Shown piece by piece: positions 22,501 through 26,490 of a stretch of DNA of 26,490 nucleotides. Within the stretch, counting starts at the first letter, position 1; every line of letters begins with the position of its first letter. Source of the stretch: a virus. A program made the position numbers and the translations under genes. The stretch spans positions 1 through 26,490 of the IMG/VR virus record IMGVR_UViG_3300025128_003582. One strand, 5' to 3'. A model generated the notes under the pieces. That model had not been told where the DNA came from and did no database searches. It worked only from the letters and a program-made list of their open reading frames with translations.

Positions 22501-25306
22501 CTCTATTATGGAAGCCATTGCACGTTTCTTTGGTTTTCGTCCAAAACAAACCGCGTATGCCAAAGGCTTAGATTTTATAGATAAAGTACTCGATGTATCA
22601 CAAGACGTAGAGCCTACTTTATTTGATCGTCTATTAATGGGTACACCTCAATCAGCAGGTAATGCACTTCGAGATGCTATACGTGGTGTACCTACTTTAG
22701 CAGGTAAAAACAAAGAACGTGTGTTAAATACCTTATCTCGATCAGGTGAATTAATGAGTCGGGCTATGGGTGTGTTACGTATGCACGACTTTGCTAAGTT
22801 GTTTGCAGGTACAGAACTGGGAAGGGTAGCTGGAGAAATACGTGACATTGTGCTGCAACGTCAAGCCAGTGTAGAAAAAACAATAAAAGACTTACAAACA
22901 GCCTTTAGAAGATACGACAAAGTACGTAAAGAGCATACTGAAGATTTTGCTAAGTTAGGAGGTATTGCTTTTAAAGCTCGTGAAAAAGCATACGATTTAG
23001 TAAATGTGGATGGTAAAGAGTTTGACTACAACAAACTAAACGCAGAACAAAAAGCCGAGTTTAACAACCTTAAAAACCAGTTAAACAACTTACACCCAGA
23101 TGTACAAGCAGCTTACAAAGAAATGCGCGAAACGTATCGTAAGATGTATGAGGCGTATAAAACAAAAATTTTATCGTTAGCAGAAGAAAGTAAAATAAAA
23201 GACTTAGAAAAACAATTTACACGAACTCATTCGGCTGTAGGGTACGTTCCTTTTTTACGGCATGGTGCGTATTATTTAGAGTTTAACTCTACAAACCCAG
23301 ACGGAACAAAACGACGTGAAGTAGTGAGTTTCTCATCTCCAAGGTTACGTGCTCAATATATTAAAGATAATAATATTGCATCTAACCAAGTAGTGCGTGA
23401 ATTTAAGAACTTAGAAGAAGCGGTGTACAACCAAAAGGATCACCCAGATTCAAGTTTTGTTGTACAACTAATGAACTCCACTGACCCTAGCTTAGATGCA
23501 GCCGCTAAAAATGCTATTTACCAAGGCTATCTAGCTGCTTTTCCAGAACATTCTTTTATGAATCGTTTGCGTAGAGCCAAACTTACACCGGGTGCTGATA
23601 CAGATTTAGCCCGAAGTTTTGGAGATACAATGGTGAAATGGGCGCGTAAGGAAGCTGCCCTTGAGTATATCCCTAAGTTAACTGAAAAGTTTGATGAGAT
23701 GGGTAGGTTAGAAGTAGGTACAAACCCAAGGCAACAGGCAGCTAGGGATGCCATAATGCGTAGAAAAGATTTTACTTTGAGTCCTAACTACGACAATTTG
23801 ACCAGTATCTTTGCAACCGGAGCATATAACTTATTTTTGTTTGGTAACATTTCTTCAGCCGCAGTTAACACAAGTGCCATAGCATTGCTTTCTATGCCTT
23901 TATTGGGTGGACAGTATGGGTACGCTAAAGCTAATGCAACCATAGCGAGAGCTATGAAAACTGCAATGCCTTCCTTACAGAATTTTAACAAAGATACTTT
24001 TACATTTGATGATGCACCGTGGACAAAAAACCAACGTTACGCCACGTTACTTGACACTTTGGATAAGTATGGGCAGCGTCAACACACTATGCAAAGAGAA
24101 ATATTAGAAGGCGCTAAACAAGCAATGGACGACTATAGTTCCTTTGGGGCTAAAGTAATGAACTTGGGTAGCATACCTTTTACAGTGGCGGAAGAATACA
24201 GCAGAGCTACAACAGCTATTGCCGCATACGATCTGGCATTGGACGCAGGTAAAAGTCAAAAAGTAGCTGCTGAAGAAGCCGTTAAACTTACAATGGATGT
24301 GCATACTTCAGGTATGGCAGCAGAAGGGCCGGGCTGGTTACAGCATGGATACGGACGTGTAATGTTTACGTTTAAAACCTTTATATGGAACAGTGCATCT
24401 ATTACTGCCCAAGCCATGAACGCTTCGTTGCGTGGAGAAAGTGCAGAGGTGCGAAAGCAAGCTAGGAAACAAGTGCTTGGCATCTACATGGTAAGTGGTG
24501 CGTTAGCAGGAGTAAATGGTTTACCCTTTTTTGGGGCTGCTGCTACGTTTGCCAATATCGCAAATGCTTTGCTTGGGGATGATGAAGAACCTTTCAATGC
24601 ACGAGACTTATCTAGGGAATTTATGGGCGACTTCTTATTCAAAGGCCCACTAAACTATGCTACTAACCTTGAAATATCTAATCGTGTGGGGATAGCTAAC
24701 GGTTTACTGTTTAGAGAAGACCCGTACAGCGTCGAACAAAACGGTTTGTTAATGACAGCAGTGATGCAATCTACAGGGCCAGTGGGTAGCTTTGCCTTAA
24801 ACTTAGAGCGTAATGTGCCTAAACAATTAGAGAGGGGAGAGTATCTTCGCGCCATAGAGTCTATGTCACCTAGTGGATTGCGTAACTTATTTAAGACAAC
24901 TAGGTTTGCACAAGAAGGCGCACGCACCGCTAATGGTCAGCCTATAATGGAGGACTTTAATGGGTTTCAACTGGCCCTGCAAGCTTTTGGTTTTACTCCT
25001 GCTGAACTGTCTAACCTCTATGAAAATAGGTCAGCAGCTCTAAATTTCCAAAGTAAGGTAAGAGCGAAAAAACAAAAAATACTTAAACAATATTATTTAG
25101 GAGTAACCACAGGAGATCGTGGCTTACAACGTAAAGCCCTAGCAGATTACAGAAAGTTTGCGCGTAACTTTCCTTCTTTAGTTAACGAAGACACACTTGC
25201 ACGCTCTTTTAAATCTCGTGCTAAATCGGAACAAGAATTATTGTATGGTGTTAGGTTTGACAAAAATTTATTGCCAGATATAGAAGAAAGATTTTTCGAC
25301 GATTAA
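19598..25306 (+). CDS. giant polyvalent ejection-type protein with zincin motif
   Basis: 1902 residues; ATG 19598, one base after the previous stop. Begins with ALKNAHAAGDTNAAEKLAGV, a common phage motif. About 115-330 is Gly/Ala-rich, probably membrane-active (VGNLGLTVGTALTGGAAAPA). About 340-760 is charged helix, containing QLDLPLEP and short repeats. HEATH at 893-897 is a zincin motif, with Glu937 (QEFAAELVGNPEF) as likely third ligand, then helical regions. Past 1400, SRATTAIAAYDLALDAGKS then LQHGYGRVMFTFKTFIW, and LFKGPLNYATNLEISNRVGI, resemble C-terminal domains of phage large polyvalent proteins. Model: ejected with DNA, with a possible metallopeptidase acting on entry. Peptidase activity is not proven. 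Confidence 0.75.
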   Translation: MATLDQLSQALKNAHAAGDTNAAEKLAGVLQNQISNQVPPATPELGLMDTFGGGVSRGLSRLGSTFTDIIPAMVGSAVGADEYAQEQFAEAAEKQRISELLNPTQFASYKDVEGIGDFTRFVGETIGEQVGNLGLTVGTALTGGAAAPALLGGRALATKAATEAAKKAAATTVAKQAATGQLAGAAFGSYALNAPEVFENIYRETGETAPGTALIFGAGAAALDSILPAALARNISGPMKAGIVTKLLERSGMQQGVLRSGTAGLFSGLGVEGITEGAQEGISIAAERFIDDNPDVFGSKEFDRIMEASVRGAVAGGGFGTVGGGVQGARESAETSSRLRDMKEAEELRQKTEEKYGGQQELPFAAPVTEDQSRQERQESLKVMRGQAAAQQAREETLAVQEAEQITPIVSKAAALETARRRNLDVPKTGTVKGLNKEQKEIVEQVRREETERILYEDAIAESQATGVEFDPTKPFGQLNPQERELLDTLADRRRGRKGKQQSELFTGKGEIEPKLERKAKAFDREQAKIAREAEQKRKAQEKLDAQRRKQLLGAKQLDLPLEPSKQERAVRQANLEDVVREEAEGIVDARFEGQSRPDNFEDLVEQEIETINQRSFEGQGDVFAGMPEGEITRAPAIGTALNDFLAEKNIPVNSATKKALAGKDLAVPEQRQEAVNELNTVLENTKGKEPYKKKIDAAIVALGGTPVQTTEIIADITKDQLRAVNEFVDDILVPKKRKTKTKTKAKSTKPVVTKSFADELAQSSSLTEGASTGTGTGTGTETKKTGQTSVFDRRGKTSFNKPTYQGKALNRAQRRMAERGNFKQLLSDLINTQPREIQQVLRKIRSQSLATKLVIGATPEGTSGYYDAATDTIVLNPQEGVFSGLTEHTFLHEATHAALAQALNNPDLQITKDFFKFYSDIKDQMGDMYGGQDLQEFAAELVGNPEFQALLKDTKAPDAPASKNLFRSIMEAIARFFGFRPKQTAYAKGLDFIDKVLDVSQDVEPTLFDRLLMGTPQSAGNALRDAIRGVPTLAGKNKERVLNTLSRSGELMSRAMGVLRMHDFAKLFAGTELGRVAGEIRDIVLQRQASVEKTIKDLQTAFRRYDKVRKEHTEDFAKLGGIAFKAREKAYDLVNVDGKEFDYNKLNAEQKAEFNNLKNQLNNLHPDVQAAYKEMRETYRKMYEAYKTKILSLAEESKIKDLEKQFTRTHSAVGYVPFLRHGAYYLEFNSTNPDGTKRREVVSFSSPRLRAQYIKDNNIASNQVVREFKNLEEAVYNQKDHPDSSFVVQLMNSTDPSLDAAAKNAIYQGYLAAFPEHSFMNRLRRAKLTPGADTDLARSFGDTMVKWARKEAALEYIPKLTEKFDEMGRLEVGTNPRQQAARDAIMRRKDFTLSPNYDNLTSIFATGAYNLFLFGNISSAAVNTSAIALLSMPLLGGQYGYAKANATIARAMKTAMPSLQNFNKDTFTFDDAPWTKNQRYATLLDTLDKYGQRQHTMQREILEGAKQAMDDYSSFGAKVMNLGSIPFTVAEEYSRATTAIAAYDLALDAGKSQKVAAEEAVKLTMDVHTSGMAAEGPGWLQHGYGRVMFTFKTFIWNSASITAQAMNASLRGESAEVRKQARKQVLGIYMVSGALAGVNGLPFFGAAATFANIANALLGDDEEPFNARDLSREFMGDFLFKGPLNYATNLEISNRVGIANGLLFREDPYSVEQNGLLMTAVMQSTGPVGSFALNLERNVPKQLERGEYLRAIESMSPSGLRNLFKTTRFAQEGARTANGQPIMEDFNGFQLALQAFGFTPAELSNLYENRSAALNFQSKVRAKKQKILKQYYLGVTTGDRGLQRKALADYRKFARNFPSLVNEDTLARSFKSRAKSEQELLYGVRFDKNLLPDIEERFFDD
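21812..21832 (+). repeat. short AAAACT tandem repeat coding Lys-Thr
   Basis: Three or so in-frame AAAACT units coding KTKTKT, followed by a basic stretch (KAKSTKP). Likely replication slippage inside a linker of the giant protein. Confidence 0.6.
21914..21943 (+). repeat. hexanucleotide tandem repeat coding Thr-Gly
   Basis: Four exact copies of ACAGGG, then ACAGAG, coding TGTGTGTGTE in the giant virion protein. A slippage-prone linker that may vary in length among relatives. Confidence 0.75.
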
Positions 25307-25497
25307 ACCCGCCACACACGAATCCCCCGGACATCATCTTCTATAACTACTTTAGTAGTCACAGTGTACTTAAACTTCCGGGTTTCATTAACGATTATAG
25401 AACGCGACTTCTTGGGGTCTAAGCAAGGGATGAAAAAAGACCACCCCTTCTTAAACTTCTTCCAGTTTATCTGATACGTCACCTTCTCCACTTCCAC
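25303..25497 (-). CDS. small conserved phage protein beside the DUF927 gene
   Basis: 64 residues on the minus strand; GTG at 25497 with GAGGAG at 25508-25513 10 bases upstream (later GTGs at 25491 and 25482 are also possible). The sequence TYQINWKKFKKGWSFFIPCLD, then VVIEDDVRGIRVWRV, resembles a small phage family that I remember next to replication genes, with the ending KVVIEDxxxGxRVWR. No catalytic residues are visible; the alternation of basic and hydrophobic residues would suit a small nucleic-acid-binding or regulatory protein. Overlaps the end of the DUF927 gene by 47 bases and its stop overlaps the convergent stop of the giant virion gene by 4 bases. The function is unknown. Confidence 0.6.
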   Translation of the reverse strand: MEVEKVTYQINWKKFKKGWSFFIPCLDPKKSRSIIVNETRKFKYTVTTKVVIEDDVRGIRVWRV

Positions 25498-26490
25498 CTT
25501 CTTTCTGCTCCTCTACCATTTTATTTACATCTACAAAGTCCGAGTGGGTGCAGTCAAAAATCACACAGCGTACGGCTGATGACGTAATAGACATACCTTT
25601 AGACAAACGTTTATTGTCTGTGCCTTTGCACATACCTGATGCTGTTTCCTGCTTGATAAACGACCTGTAATCCACTTGATAATCCATGCAGTCTTTCTTG
25701 AAGTTAGACACAGGGATAAACATGAGCCTCGTATCCGGTTCATAACGTATGATAAGTTCGCCTCGTGGTTCAACGTCCGGTGCTTTAGGCTTCTGGCTGC
25801 GCTTATCTATGTCATCGTTGACTACCAACATGTTGTGGATATGTCTGTTAATAAAATCTCCAACAATAGCACCCCCATTGTTAACAGGTGCTTGAGTGTC
25901 CTTTTTCATTTCTGCGAGAACTGGCACTACTTCTTTGTAGATGCGCCCCATATCGTAGTCAATTAACTTCAGCTTCCGTGCAATTATGCCACCTGTTATG
26001 TTAGCAGCTATAATGGCTGACCAATTTCGTTCTCTACTGGTAAGTTTAAGTTCCTTGTCTATCTTCTGCTGTACCTGTTTTAGTAACTTCTTTACTTCAT
26101 CCATGTCAGAGATAATGTACTGCATGTAATCAACAATCGCGTGACCATAGTTTTCGTTTAACTGATGGTCAAACATAGTCTTACCTTCCTCGGTAGAAAT
26201 AATGTTTTGATTTGTGTAAGGGATACTAAACTCAATGATACGCATCATCTCTCCATCGGGAGAGTTCTTTTCTATCTCTAGCTTCTGATAAAACGATGCG
26301 TTAGATGTGGTTAATGAAATAGTATTCCAAGTAATTTTATTTACACGTAGTTTGTTTTCATAAGGGTCGCCCTTGTCTTTACCCTTTCCTTGTGATGCTA
26401 GGTAAGCAAACTGAGAAAGCACTTCTGGTTTCATGTTGGTAAGCTCGTCCATTGTGTTTACCACGTTGTTAAGTAGCCCTAGCTTAGTAA
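25451..26490 (-). CDS. C-terminal part of a DUF927 helicase/ATPase (partial)
   Basis: 346 codons on the minus strand, open through the right edge; the GTG at 26464 is internal, not the start, because the frame continues upstream as TKLGLLNN. Near the edge, NNVVNTMDELTNMKPEVLSQ gives a Walker B-like acidic pair (DE), then LASQGKGKDKG and ITWNTISLTTSNASFYQKL correspond to the GxGKxR and W..ILLST motifs of DUF927, followed by MRIIEFSIPY. Further on, SRERNWSAIIAANITGG and EPRGELIIRYEPDTRLMFIP are typical of phage forms. DUF927 proteins are superfamily helicase/primase-associated ATPases, so this is probably the phage replication helicase. The Walker A half is outside the window. Confidence 0.75.
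   Translation of the reverse strand, partial: TKLGLLNNVVNTMDELTNMKPEVLSQFAYLASQGKGKDKGDPYENKLRVNKITWNTISLTTSNASFYQKLEIEKNSPDGEMMRIIEFSIPYTNQNIISTEEGKTMFDHQLNENYGHAIVDYMQYIISDMDEVKKLLKQVQQKIDKELKLTSRERNWSAIIAANITGGIIARKLKLIDYDMGRIYKEVVPVLAEMKKDTQAPVNNGGAIVGDFINRHIHNMLVVNDDIDKRSQKPKAPDVEPRGELIIRYEPDTRLMFIPVSNFKKDCMDYQVDYRSFIKQETASGMCKGTDNKRLSKGMSITSSAVRCVIFDCTHSDFVDVNKMVEEQKEGGSGEGDVSDKLEEV

Noticed and set aside
25676-25966. 96-codon + strand open frame opposite the DUF927 gene
   Set aside because: Overlaps conserved DUF927 coding sequence on the other strand and shows no recognisable motif.

Overview
This window looks like the late (virion, host-surface and lysis) half of an uncultured tailed bacteriophage with a Gram-negative, probably marine, host. 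The supporting observations are: almost complete coding on one strand; many ATGA or TAATG start/stop overlaps; fibre-like and repeat-rich virion proteins; a holin/GH24 endolysin pair with a lipoprotein; and a set of very large virion proteins of the kind podovirus-like phages eject with their DNA. No integrase, tRNA, insertion sequence or CRISPR array was seen. The podovirus and marine assignments are inferences from family resemblance recalled without a database search.

Layout on the + strand: (a) 1-2431, the end of an unidentified protein, a small conserved virion-type protein, a Gly/Ala/Val repeat protein and a fibre with the repeated motifs of phage fibre shafts; (b) 2444-3607, a seven-repeat RCC1-type propeller, probably a distal fibre or receptor-binding protein; (c) 3607-7966, a compact surface-chemistry cassette: a sulfotransferase fused to a GT9-like glycosyltransferase, a small fibre-associated protein, a GT25-like enzyme, an APS-kinase-like domain fused to a HIGH-type nucleotidyltransferase, and a GT32-like enzyme; (d) 7976-10539, lysis: a small exported Cys-rich protein, a C-tail-anchored protein, a class 3 lipase, a small lipoprotein, a holin and a GH24 lysozyme; (e) 10539-25306, more virion proteins: a tail/hub-like protein, a jelly-roll-like protein, two long low-complexity proteins with a 276-residue protein between them, and a 1902-residue polyvalent protein with a zincin HEATH motif. 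On the - strand, converging on this block, are a 64-residue protein and the C-terminal part of a DUF927 helicase/ATPase that runs off the right edge, which marks the edge of the replication module.

Working model (inference): fibres and the propeller bind the host surface; the glycosyl/sulfotransferase cassette makes or alters a sulfated glycan on the host envelope or the virion; holin, lysozyme, lipoprotein and lipase dismantle the envelope; the large proteins at 13073-25306 form or accompany the DNA-ejection machinery. The cassette that pairs a sulfotransferase with a PAPS-type kinase is the best candidate for an undescribed system. The + strand has essentially no non-coding space: the largest gap is 43 bases (9598-9640), just before the holin. 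It carries one small inverted repeat and is preceded by a stronger one.
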